Source: Agarophyton chilense (lineage: Eukaryota > Rhodophyta > Florideophyceae > Gracilariales > Gracilariaceae). Taken from it: a DNA stretch of 64,000 nt. The stretch is taken from contig JARGXX010000109.1 of NCBI GenBank assembly GCA_030374765.1, positions 744,001 through 808,000 of the forward strand. The letters run 5' to 3'. This document shows, in pieces, positions 47,690 to 57,186 of the stretch. Each line of letters begins with the position of its first letter. Positions within the stretch are counted from its first letter, which is position 1. Below the pieces are notes generated by a model that searched no databases, was not told where the DNA came from, and saw only the letters and a list, made by a program, of their open reading frames with translations. The position numbers and the translations under genes are program-made.

Positions 47690-47860
47690 GATATTTGCAT
47701 AACTTCTTTTCTTCTTCCTTCCTAGGATCTTAACTTCTACTTCTTCTCTTCTTCTTCCTTTTTAGGATCTTCTTCATCTTCTTCCCTTCCTAGGGTCCAA
47801 TCTTCTTCTTAATCTTCTTCTCCACTTCGTGGGTCTTCTTTTCCTTTTTCATTATAAACT
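47690..47860 (+). repeat. pyrimidine-rich degenerate repeat with TAG|G junctions
   Basis: About 170 bp almost wholly C/T on the plus strand, containing three similar units of CTTCTTCTT-type runs, each closing in CCTAGG or TTTAGG (about 47723, 47765 and 47797). On the plus strand each resembles a 3' splice site; on the element's sense strand it is a long polypurine tract. Confidence 0.6.
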
Positions 47861-48025
47861 GTCCCGATAACCGGTGTTGTGTTCCCCGGTTAACGGCGCT
47901 AGGCCGAGGGCCAGTAGACATTCCCTCTCAATAAATGTTCTTCGGGATACTCTCCTCAATTCTTCTTCAAAGGTCCAACATCTTCCTCACTTAGAGGTCG
48001 CATCCACACCAGTTCCCGTGGTGGT

Positions 48026-48390
48026 TTACCCGACTTGGGCACGATCCAGATTTGGAGGCAAGGTTACCCGAGCGCGTCGGTGATAGGATAAAACCTTAGA
48101 CCTTGGATGGTACTCAATGGGTTCCACTGTATCCTCATCAGGCGAGAATCCGTACCATCGGACTTGGTAGCGAACTTCTCCCTCGGGGGTGTAGATGTGA
48201 CGCACGATGCGATCGATAACGAATTCCTGCGGGCACACTTTTCCCTGTTCGGGCTTCTCTTCCATCTTGGAACGCTCTAGTTCCCTTGAGGGTGTCAACA
48301 TAGGGTCTAGACACACCCCGGTGGGTTCTTTTCCGTGTGGCGAGCGGGTCTCAGCACTTCGTCCAAACGGCGCCGAGTGGCCTGTGGGCT
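48026..48390 (-). CDS. chromodomain ORF of gypsy-3
   Basis: The frame opens after a TAG at about 48394 and has no clear ATG before 48302; it ends at 48026. Residues FVIDRIVRHI, then GEVRYQVRWYGFSPDEDTVEP and a V..Y.RR ending make a clear chromodomain, including the aromatic positions Y, W and Y/F of the methyl-lysine cage region. In chromoviruses this domain is the C-terminus of integrase and directs insertion to chromatin. Here it is in a different frame and about 470 bp past the pol stop codon (48865), so it could be spliced on, separately translated, or cut off by decay. Confidence 0.8.
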
Positions 48391-48600
48391 ACGTTGTAAC
48401 TTCCGTCTACGGAGTCAAAACGGCCCAGTTTTGGGTTCTTCTTAAAGCTGAGATCTTCTCCATAACAACGGTGTTCTTAGATTCCGTGACGGTTGAGAAA
48501 CCGCGACGCGGTAGCGTCTCCAATCTCAGGGGGGTAAGACTTCAACGTCAACCCGAGCTACGGGGACGAAGGTTGCTCTTGTGCAACGCGCCGTGCGACG

Positions 48601-48700
48601 GAGGCGGTTTGCGCGACGGTTGGTCGTCACAGCCTTTTGATTGGCTCAGTGAGGCGGTTTGCGCGACGGTTGGTCGTCAGAGCCTTTTGATTGGCTCGGT
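48601..48700. repeat. two tandem 50-bp units
   Basis: 48601-48650 and 48651-48700 differ at only a couple of positions (GTCAC/GTCAG and CTCAGT/CTCGGT). They lie between the pol stop and the chromodomain ORF. Confidence 0.9.
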
Positions 48701-48864
48701 GCCATTCGACGTGTGCCACATAAATGCGCGGGCGCCGGTTGCCCCTCCGCAAGCGGATGTGAGGTGGCGCTTTCGGCACGCGCTAGCACTCTCCTGAGCT
48801 GTCCCCGACGGGTCTCACTCATTTTTTCCCATTCCTGAGGGTTCCAGTGTCTCCATAGGAGTTC

Positions 48865-49974
48865 TTATTCCCATTCCATAACGGAGAGCCAAATTTGGTC
48901 AACCTCGTCGTCGAGATCTTCCCCGTTCGGGTCCGCTGACACAACTCGTTCCCGAGAAAGCGGGGTTTGAGTGTGCGACACCTCAGTGACTCTTCCGCGG
49001 CGGCGGGTGATCGTCGGCTCTGTAGGCGTTCCGGGTGCGGAGTTCTCCACACGACTCTCCCTAGGCGGGTTTTCGTCATCTTTTCTGACGTCGTGCTCGG
49101 CTGGGTCGGCGGTGATGTCGCTACCCATACGCTGGGGTTGTGACTTCTCTGTCGCCGGCTCGGTCGGGCTCGCCGTCTCACTGTGAGAACTAGATTCCCT
49201 GTTAGGGCGACTGGCTGACGCCGAAACATCGTCCTGCGAAGGAACTAAGTTCTCCTCTCCCTCCTTAGGCAGAGAGCCACGAGGCTTGATTACCTCCGGT
49301 GGGGGAGTAACTCTGTAGCAGTTCGTTGACTGGGCCCTTGAGGGAGCGGGCCCAGGTTCGGGAGTATCCGAAGTTTCCGGTAGGTCGGTTAAACCACGTT
49401 CCGGGTGCGGAAGTATAACGGGGCGGGTGTTCGAATCTCCGCCTGACGGGTTAACTTCCGTTGAATCATCCCCTGTGGAGGGCGTTGGTGCCGACACCAC
49501 TTCCACATTTTGGTTGGGCGCTCGTGTGATGTGGTCCCTAGAGATCCGTTCGTGGCGGTTAGCGATATCCAATACCACCGTGTCCGGGTCTACAGAAACC
49601 ACACGATAGGGTCCGTCCACAATTGGCGAAAGATTGTGCCTACCTTCCTTTTCAGGATTGTAGTATTCCTTTCGAAGGAAGACGAAGTCGTCGGGCTCCA
49701 CCTGAGGTAGAGGTTTGCGAACCCGATTGTCAAAGTCCTTCTTGTAGGCGCGTTGAGCTTTGTCCATTGCTTTCCGGGCTATCGGCACCATCTTCGTAAG
49801 CCACTCCTTCCCGGCTTTTCGGTACAATCCCGGTGACGGGTACGTCGACAGCGTCGGTTGAGCCTCGATGGCGACCGGCGGCGGTGTCCTCGACAGTACC
49901 AGTTCGAATGGGGATAACGATGTAACCCGATGTACCTGGGTGTTGTATGCATACGTGATAGCGTCTGTGCACAA
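48865..49974 (-). CDS. gypsy-3 integrase C-terminal part
   Basis: Continues the integrase in a new frame: the core ends with TYAYNTQVHRVTSLSPFELV, followed by the C-terminal beta domain (DNRVRKPLPQVEPDDFVFLR, then VDGPYRVVSV) and a long Pro/Ser/Glu-rich tail to the TAA at 48865. The frame change from the upstream ORF falls at a run of five T (49981-49985 on the plus strand), where one more base would restore colinearity, so a homopolymer deletion or sequencing error is likely. The tail has no chromodomain. Confidence 0.85.
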   Translation of the reverse strand: MCTDAITYAYNTQVHRVTSLSPFELVLSRTPPPVAIEAQPTLSTYPSPGLYRKAGKEWLTKMVPIARKAMDKAQRAYKKDFDNRVRKPLPQVEPDDFVFLRKEYYNPEKEGRHNLSPIVDGPYRVVSVDPDTVVLDIANRHERISRDHITRAPNQNVEVVSAPTPSTGDDSTEVNPSGGDSNTRPVILPHPERGLTDLPETSDTPEPGPAPSRAQSTNCYRVTPPPEVIKPRGSLPKEGEENLVPSQDDVSASASRPNRESSSHSETASPTEPATEKSQPQRMGSDITADPAEHDVRKDDENPPRESRVENSAPGTPTEPTITRRRGRVTEVSHTQTPLSRERVVSADPNGEDLDDEVDQIWLSVMEWE

Positions 49975-49996
49975 GTCCCATTTTTGGGGTGATCCG

Positions 49997-52205
49997 CAAC
50001 ATACGATCTCAAAGCGTTGAGTATCGTGCGGTTAAACCTCTCCATCTGGCCATTCCCCTGAGGGTGATACGTAGTAGCAAATAAATTCCTTACATCAAGG
50101 ATTTGACATACATCCTGAAAGAACTTTGATGCGAATTGCCCTCCGTTGCCGGATAACAACTGCACCGGCGGTCTATGTACGAATACCCAATGGGTCACGA
50201 ACGCTTGCGCGACGGTAGCGGCGGTGATCCGCTTCAGCGGCACAGTTCTCGTTAGCTTAAAGAATCTGTCAGAAATGACAAGCAGATACCGATGACCTCG
50301 GGGCGTCCTGATAAACTCCCCTAGGATGTCTATAGCCACGAATTCGAGTGGAGCCCGTGCCGGGAACAGCGTCAACTTCTTAGAGTGCTTCCGAAGTTTG
50401 ACGTCATTCTTGGCGCAATTGGCGCAGGCCCGTCTGACGGCGTAACAATCGAATGCCATTGCCGGCCAGTAAAAGTCCCTTCTCAACGTGAGGTACAGTT
50501 TTCTTCCCCCGGGGTGTGCGCCAACCTTCAAATAGTGAGTGAGGTGTAATACCCTCTGTTGTAGGGTGTGCGGCACCACTATCCTCGGGCGAGGTCCAAC
50601 GGTCCTGATTAGGTAACCCTGATCGTCGTCCTCGAAAGGTAACTGAAATCCTCCGTTGAGGCGAGCCCGAATCCGTGTACAGAATGGGTCGAGCTGTTGC
50701 TCGCGTATCATCTCCTCTGGAGAGATAGGTATAAAAGAGCCGGTCGGCGAATCTAGACTCTCGTTGACGAGTATATCGTCACAAACATCATCCGTCAGCG
50801 GTTGAGCTCCTCCCTCGAGGTCCGATACCATAAAGCATGGGATTTCATCGTCCTTGTAGGGTTCCGTTTCCGCTGTTGTTCCCAAGCGGGATAGTGCATC
50901 AGCCTGAGTGTTCAGCTTCCCTTTCTTGTACAGGATCTCAAAGTCGAATTCCGACAGTCGGAGACGCCAGCGCATAAGGCGGCCCGAGGGTTCGGAGATC
51001 TCCAGGAGCCAACGCAAGCATGCGTGGTCCGTATGGACTTTGAAACTAGTACCCATCAGATAGGGGCGAAGTGTAGCTAAGGCCCACACGACGGCTAAAC
51101 ATTCTTTCTCGGAGACCGAGTAGTTCTTTTCATGGACATTCAGGGAACGTGACCAGTACCCAATAGGGTGACGTTCACCATCCTCAGAGGATTGGAACAG
51201 TGCACACCCTACTTGGTTTGCACTAGCATCGGTGTCCACTTCGTAAGGGAGCCCAGGATTGGGTAGAGCCAAGATTGGCGGTGATGTTACGGCATTCACC
51301 AGTGCCGTTAAGGCAGACGCTTCCGCGTCGCCAAAAGATTCCAGTTCAACTGGTTGTCCCTTCGTCAGGAGCCTGTTGAGGGGGGTGGCAATATCCGCAA
51401 AGTTCGGGACGAATCGGCGATACACGTTACACAGACCTAAGAAGGATCGCAACTCCGTTTGAGTTTTCGGGTGTTTTGCTTCCTTCAAGGATTTCACTCG
51501 TACTTCATCGATTGAAAGCTGTCCGGGACGGATGATATGACCCAGATATTTAACCGAATCGGTGAAAAACTCGCACTTCTTGAGTTTCAAGGTGATTCCC
51601 GCGTCGCGGAGTATCTTCATTACGTCTCTGACGTGTTCGAGTTGATCATCCAGGTTGTTGGAGAAGACAATAATGTCGTCTAAATACACTAGACACGTCC
51701 TCCACTTGAAGGGAGCCAACAGAATGTCTATCGCCCGTTGAAACGTTGCGGGGGCATTTGTCAACCCAAAAGGCATCCTCCGGAATCGGAAAAGTCCTTG
51801 ATGACACACGAGCGCCGTTTTGTCTCGATCTTCCTCCATAAAAGGGACTTGCCAGTAGCCCGAATTGGCGTCGAGGGTAGAGAAAACAGTAGCGCTCCCA
51901 AGGGAGTCGATGTATTCGTCCATCCGAGGGATCGGGTACACATCCTTAATGGTTACCTCGTTCAGGCGTCTGTAATCGATGCAGAAACGCCACGATCCAT
52001 CCGGTTTCGGAACTAACACCACTGGTGAGGCCCAAGTGGACTGGGCAGGTTCAATTACGCCCGCTTTAAGCATCTTCTCCACCTGAGATTTCTCCTCTTC
52101 CCGAGCTTTCGGTCCAGCCCTGTAAGGGTGTTGGGCAATAGGCCGAGTGTTCGGTAACAAGTCGATGCGGTGTTCTGTAATCCCAATAGTTCCAAGGGAA
52201 CCATT
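49997..52205 (-). CDS. gypsy-3 reverse transcriptase, RNase H and integrase core
   Basis: Frame open from the TGA at 52206 leftwards (52160 is only the first alternative start). RT shows SPVVLVPKPDGSWRFCIDYR, NSGYWQVP, MPFGLTNAPATFQ and YLDDIIVFS. RNase H keeps DTDAS, SEKECLAVVWAL and HTDHACLRWLL. The integrase has an HHCC zinc region (HLTHYLKVGAHPG, CANC) and a first catalytic Asp in VAIDILG. At the second catalytic site, usually SDNG, it reads SGNG because codon 50150-50148 is GGC. The Glu block GQMERFNR is present. The Asp loss should abolish strand transfer. In phase with the protease frame, so one TGA interrupts the pro-pol polyprotein. Confidence 0.92.
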
Positions 52206-53396
52206 TCACATGGGGGTATATTCACGAAGCATGTGCCTCAGCTTCTCCCGATGAGATGCGGGTACATGGTTGAGATCCCATTTTCCCAATTCCTGAACAG
52301 GATCCGTCTGGTCTGCTCCTGTGATAGGGGCCGTAACCTCCTGAGGTTTAAAGTGTTCAGCGTGTGGAGCTGCAGTCGTATGCTCACCGTATTCCGCGAT
52401 TTCGGCAGTGTCCTCCCCCTCCTTAGGGTCCGCCACACCAAAGACCTCTGCGATAGAGATCTTCGTAGGTACGACCGCATGCGGGTGTGGAAGAACAGAA
52501 CCCGGGATCTGGTGTTTGTCCAAATGCTGCGTTGTCTTTCCAAAGTTGGCTACCAAAACCTTGAAAGGTTTATCCGGTTCCACGGAGACAACCCCATTCG
52601 CAAGGGCTAGTTGACGCCGCGTATACAGAGACGGGTTCGGTTGTACCACATGCACACCAATTTGCTTGGTAACAACTGTGACCCAAACCTGGGTTTCTGG
52701 CGCGATAGCCACTGACTTTGCAACCTTTACCCGTGTAGACACCGGGTCCTTCTTCACAGATTCCTGCGCGACAGGGAGAGGAACGCGTGTTCGCGCTGCT
52801 CCCTGTAAGGGTTTACGAACGATTGGGATCGTAGACCCGTCTTCGAGTTCCACAGTTCTATTCCGAGGACGGATGGCTTCCACGTAGCGGTCGCAAAAGT
52901 CACAACCCAGTATGACTGGTGCTGCAAGTGACTTGCATACAATAAACTCCAGTTGAACGAGATAGGAGCCTAACCTCACCATGAGGGAAATTGTACCCAG
53001 TGTCCGTAGCGGGTTGTTGTTCGCATCGGCGATATCCAAACGTGGACCAGTACGAACTTGGACCCGGAGCAGCGGGGGTAACAATTCCACATGAATTAAG
53101 TTAGGAGCGGCTCCTGTATCCAGGACAGATATTTGACGAACCATAAACTGGTTGGACAGGCCGAAGTCGGCGAATACTTTATAATTCCGCTTGTCCATTA
53201 CCATAACTCGATCCGGAATACGGAGATTACGGGACCGTATCCACGGGCGACGGAGGACACTAAAGTATCCCGAGTTAACGTCGGTGTCAGCCGTTTTCCT
53301 TGAAAGGATAGTCACAGCTGGGGAGCGAAGCTGGAGCGCCTCGGGCGTCTTCAACTCCGGCTTAGAAGACGCCCCTCCCGCAGGGGAGACTCTCAA
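52206..53396 (-). CDS. gypsy-3 aspartic protease and RT linker
   Basis: 396-codon frame lying -1 relative to gag, with no ATG near its start, as expected for a frameshift product. The active site reads SVLDTGAAPN, followed by the hydrophobic VILGCDF block typical of retropepsins. The C-terminal half is the linker ahead of RT. It ends at TGA 52208-52206 just before a NGSLGTIGITEHRIDL segment that normally belongs to the same polyprotein. Confidence 0.88.
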   Translation of the reverse strand: MRVSPAGGASSKPELKTPEALQLRSPAVTILSRKTADTDVNSGYFSVLRRPWIRSRNLRIPDRVMVMDKRNYKVFADFGLSNQFMVRQISVLDTGAAPNLIHVELLPPLLRVQVRTGPRLDIADANNNPLRTLGTISLMVRLGSYLVQLEFIVCKSLAAPVILGCDFCDRYVEAIRPRNRTVELEDGSTIPIVRKPLQGAARTRVPLPVAQESVKKDPVSTRVKVAKSVAIAPETQVWVTVVTKQIGVHVVQPNPSLYTRRQLALANGVVSVEPDKPFKVLVANFGKTTQHLDKHQIPGSVLPHPHAVVPTKISIAEVFGVADPKEGEDTAEIAEYGEHTTAAPHAEHFKPQEVTAPITGADQTDPVQELGKWDLNHVPASHREKLRHMLREYTPM

Positions 53397-53408
53397 GTTT
53401 AGTTTTTC
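53343..53408 (-). promoter_or_regulatory. candidate -1 programmed frameshift signal, gag to pro-pol
   Basis: On the minus strand the last gag codons are TCG AAA AAC TAA. Heptamer G-AAA-AAC (53408-53402) allows a -1 slip that enters exactly the protease frame, bypassing the TAA at 53401-53399. Thirteen bases downstream lies a 5-bp hairpin (53388-53384 with 53379-53375), stacked directly on a 10-bp perfect hairpin (53374-53365 with 53352-53343). Slippery site plus adjacent structure is the classic arrangement. Confidence 0.65.
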
Positions 53409-55430
53409 GAAGCGGACCCCACCGAATTCGGTGCAGCTGCCTCGAAGGGGACCGGTTGTTCCCCGTTCGCGGGTACAAGTTCTGTATCCCTGTCAGCAAG
53501 GTGAGCTCGGAGTATCCTTTGTTCCTCATAGGACCTACTCGGGACTCGAGCTTTCTCCTCAGGGGTCAGAGCCTCGTACTGAGCGATAATTCGTGAACCC
53601 TCCCGCAGGGGAAAAGTGCAGTCTGGTGCTTTGTGACCACGGAGGTAACACAAATAGCAAATCAGCTCTGCCGGGTTCGGTTGTGGACGTGAATCCACGC
53701 GACGTGGTGCTGTATCCCTCCATCCGGGGCGAGAGAACCGAGCAGCGGTATTCGCAAAAAGGTAGCGATGCGGTTGGAACCCTCCGTCCGTGGGTATAGA
53801 GCGCAGGGTCTTCATCCGTAGTCGGAGCGGATGTCGACGGCAACTCAGACGTACCCATAGTTTCGGGGCTACTTCCCATGAAGTTAATGTTATCATTGAC
53901 CCCCACAGGGGCAGGGCCTCCTGCGAGTGACAAAGACGAGTTACCTCCATCGGCGAGGAGTGCACGTGTCGGCCGACTCTTTCGGTTCTGCCGGGCACGG
54001 AGAGTATCCCCCTCAGCCTGGGCGTACTGAACCAATTCCAAGTAGGTCAGCTTGCGCTTCTCTTCCCGATGTTGGGCAACCAATGCCCTTATCGAGGGGT
54101 CCAAACCATCCACAAACATGGAGCATCTCTCGTAGGCGGGGAATACATTCCCGCATCGGTGAAACGCTTTATTCAAGCGAGTTGAATACACCGTTTCGGT
54201 TTCCATCGGCTTCTGCCGCGTATCCCTTAACGCAAGGATTGCTTCCTGAATCGCATTTCCAGTAGCGTATGACCTCAAGAGGTACTGCACCGCTTCGGGC
54301 CAGCACGTGACTCCCCCTTCCGAGGCTCAGGATGATCCACGGATGGAGTTGAACTGGTCTTCAGCCATCCCCTTTAAGAAATAGGGTAATGCAAGATACG
54401 CTTGCGCTTCACTCATATCGAGGATGTCAGCCTCCCGGACGAACCTCGCAAGGAAATCGAGCACCAGAATTGGGTCTGTTCCTGTGAACTCCCTCTTCTG
54501 TAGGGTGATGCTCAGCCTTTTGATGTAGTCCTTGTCCTTACCCGTTCCGCGGGATGTTCGATCTCCTGAAGGGTTATCCAACCGGTAATAGCGGTACGAT
54601 AGCAGCTTCCGATAGAGAGGATTCGTCGGCTTCAGCTCCCTTAATCCAAGGTGTTTCCTACCCTTCTTCCGGGTACGGATTGCCCCTTGAGAGGTGTAAG
54701 TAGCCTTCGACCAAGTCGCCCGGGATGACCGGCGTCCATCTTCACTATCCAAAGATTCGGAGGACGAACTCGATGACGAGCGATTGGGATCGGAATCCGA
54801 TAAATCCTCTTGGAGGTGAACCCTCTTCTTGGACTTGCAGCGGTCCCGTTTAGCAGAGCGGTGTTCTTCGTCTTCCGAAACGTCGGGTTTATCCTTCGAG
54901 GCTTCTGTGTCTCCGTCCATACGGATAATGGCCTCGAGGGTGTCCAGCCGAGCTCGGAAGCGTTCCGCTTGCACGCGGTGTTCCTCCACGAGGCTCCGGT
55001 ACTCCTGGATAAAGACCCCAGGGGTACCAAAGCTTTCCAAAAGGGAGTTCACATCCCTCCTCAGGGTACGAAGGTCATCGGCGACTCCCCGCACCTGGGC
55101 GTCCTCCACTTTGAGGCGGAGGGTAGTAACCTCCTGAAGGAGCTCGATGTGAGCCGCGTTGGCGATATCAATTCGAGTCTCCAGGCGCTGTAATTCAGTG
55201 TCGGCCCGACTTCGGGGTGCTGCTGAGGGGGTCTCCACCACTGGAGCTGGGCCCACAGCCACGACCTCTCGAGGACCTGAAACCACTGAGGGTGCTCTCC
55301 GAGTGTCCGGATCGGTACCGGAATCGTTCCGACCTTCGGGAATTGAGCTCCTCGATCTAGGCGGGGCCGGGGGCACTGAATCCGCTTGACGGTTCGATCC
55401 AATCCTGGAACCACGGGTAGGCGGCGACAT
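53399..55430 (-). pseudogene. gypsy-3 gag
   Basis: From ATG 55430: a disordered Ser/Pro/Arg-rich N-terminus with a heptad-like stretch (ELLQEVTTLRLKVEDA), a basic Ser-rich linker, then a capsid-like domain beginning near 54640. An in-frame TGA at 54329-54327 interrupts the capsid, which continues in the same frame (YLLRSYATGNAIQEAIL, VDGLDPSIRALV) to about 53760. There a run of five bases (53756-53760) marks a shift into the frame that carries the CCHC knuckle CYLCYLRGHKAPDC and the TAA at 53401. Full length would be about 675 codons. The same architecture is seen, more decayed, at 1-2059. Confidence 0.88.
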
Positions 55431-55638
55431 GCTGCAGACACGACACCGACGATTCGGGGTAACGATGAAATTCGATCACGAGATTCCCGGAGAATGGATG
55501 ACGTAACACAAAACAAAAATAAAAACCAATTCCACCCTTTCCAAAGGGGACCACTACAACAAATCTTCACGACGGTGCTTCCTCTTCCAAGAGATATTCC
55601 AACACGTGGATGACCAACCCAAAAGTCCGAGAACGGAT

Positions 55639-55657
55639 TCTAAGTCGGGAGACCACT
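55639..55657 (-). promoter_or_regulatory. gypsy-3 primer-binding site
   Basis: Directly beside the 5' LTR, the minus strand reads AG then TGGTCTCCCGACTTAGA. The TGG could pair with a tRNA CCA end. It is conserved in gypsy-1 (2301-2319) with one change. I could not name the tRNA. Confidence 0.65.
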
Positions 55658-56571
55658 TGTGGAGCAAAACCCGGCGACGGGAAGTGCTCTCAAGGTGTTC
55701 GAAGCCTTGCTCCCTGGGGGAGGCAGACTCACAGACAGAGACCTCCGTTCCACCCGTAGTGTGGGGTGTAACTCCCACGGGGGATGCCGGCAGTACCGAC
55801 GGAGGTGAGGGGTAGAAACCGTTGGATCGGTAATGGGTATGGGTATCCCAAAGAATGGGGGAAAATCCGGCGAAGAGGAAAAACGGGGCGAGGGTCGGGC
55901 ACTAACAGGCAGCGGACCCGAGAACCAGAAAAGGGGCGAAACAACAAATGAAACCCAATACAGGGGCGGAAACCTGTCCTCGAAAGGAAACACAAAAAGC
56001 ACGCAACAAGTAAGCAGAACCCCCACGGGGTATCGTGCACGCAGGTCGTCTGAGCGGTCCCAAGGGGGTGGTTGCACGGAACCCAAACGTCGGCACTCTC
56101 CAAGTGGAGTCGTGTCCCTACGCAGGCGTTGCTAACCAGAGCCCGTTCCGGGTTGTAAGGCCGAAACGATGGCGACGAAGAACCTCTAAAGGTATCGAAG
56201 ACCAACCTTGGTTACCATTTACTTTGAGCTTCGGACTGTCAGATCTCATCTCCCTAAGTAGGGCCCACTAACTAAACTCTACAGTAGTGCACACCTGCTC
56301 AGGGCCATACACGTGGAGATCCAACTGTCAGGGCCCAAGAGTCCAACGTTCTACAAATACCCGAAAATCGGTGCCAACATTAAGCCACGTGTATCACGGG
56401 GCCAATCCAACCATGGGCCATCCGAATTCTCCCTTATAGGCGAGATATAACCAGAAAACAGTGCCACCTCAGCACACCTTAGAGGGGATCATAATCATAA
56501 CCCTCGGAGGGTTCAATCCTCATTCTATGAGTTGCATCTTCAAGTATCCCCTAACTGGGCGTTGTTCTACA
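55658..56571 (-). repeat. gypsy-3 5' LTR
   Basis: 914 bp; about 98-99 per cent identical by eye to the 3' LTR outside a 16-bp length difference. Confidence 0.93.
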
Positions 56572-56576
56572 CATTT
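56572..56576. repeat. gypsy-3 target-site duplication, right
   Basis: CATTT immediately after the right LTR. Confidence 0.85.
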
Positions 56577-56987
56577 TGCTGATACGATAATGTTTCCATC
56601 TCGTCGATTCTTGGAGTTTAAGCACACTGCAGAGAGTTGTTCTAGTACCTCAGAAGTAGTATCTAGGTCCAAAGCCATCTAGACTATTTGATTCAATCTT
56701 TCAAAGTCTTGACTTCCAATGCAACATCGAGCTTCGAGCAATAAACATACCCTTTCAATTGGATCTTCGCCTTTGAATTCGCTTAGAACCATTAAGCTAC
56801 GAGAAACCTTGCTAGATTCAAGTATCTGAGTTCTTTCCCGTGTACAATGTTCTCGCTTCGCTTCCAGATTTTTACTATTTGTGAAAAAACTCATCACTGA
56901 ACCACTATTCAGCCTGGTATATGAATTGGAAGCAGAGGAGGAGTGAAAGAGGGTGCAATCCAAAAACTTCGTGAGGCTCCTTAACAT
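56577..56987 (-). pseudogene. host reading frame interrupted by gypsy-3, upstream part
   Basis: The minus frame from ATG 56987 runs to a TAG at 56681-56679 and continues in the same frame from 56678 through the insertion point into 45529-45443, about 160 codons in all. The content looks like helical-repeat protein (for example CLLLEARCCIGSQDFERLNQIV, then TTSEVLEQLSAVCLNSK). I do not recognise it with confidence; a faint resemblance to helical repeats of the SPO22/ZIP4 type is untested. A second frame just upstream (GTFELIKDVKEPHEVFGLHP, near 57008-56949) suggests further exons or a shift. One in-frame stop plus the insertion make it a likely pseudogene. Confidence 0.4.
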
Positions 56988-57066
56988 CCTTGATCAGTTC
57001 AAATGTACCCTTAATGAGATTTTAGCATGACTTTCACATAATTGTGGACGCTTTTTCTATTCAAAG

Positions 57067-57180
57067 CTACGGAAATGGTGCTCCACTATCCCCACTATTC
57101 CCATTGCCATTATGAGAAGAAGATGGGCGTAGCTCTTCCTTCTTCTCTCTGCGCTTGCGACGCTTACGGTTTGCCCCCAT
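57067..57180 (-). CDS. small basic ORF, 37 codons
   Basis: Begins six bases after the stop of the RING-like frame. The first 17 residues are strongly basic (MGANRKRRKRREKKEEL), like a nuclear-localisation N-terminus, followed by a Ser/Asn/Gly-rich tail. It could be the first exon of the interrupted reading frame to its left. Too short to be sure. Confidence 0.3.
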   Translation of the reverse strand: MGANRKRRKRREKKEELRPSSSHNGNGNSGDSGAPFP

Positions 57181-57186
57181 TTTTTT

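Larger units (their letters stand above)
45530..56571 (-). mobile_element. Ty3/gypsy chromodomain retrotransposon gypsy-3
   Basis: 11,042-bp element transcribed right to left. LTRs (45530-46427 and 55658-56571) begin TG and end CA on the plus strand, and a 5-bp duplication CATTT flanks both ends. In transcription order: 5' LTR, primer site, gag, frameshift site, protease, RT, RNase H, integrase, a detached chromodomain ORF, a region with an antisense ORF, polypurine tract and 3' LTR. The LTRs differ by about 13 substitutions and one 16-bp indel, indicating a fairly recent insertion. It nevertheless has two in-frame TGA codons, two homopolymer shifts and a lost integrase catalytic Asp, so it is not autonomous as written. 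Confidence 0.95.

Noticed and set aside
48601-48700. CRISPR-like repeat
   Set aside because: Only two directly abutting units without spacers, inside a eukaryotic retrotransposon.
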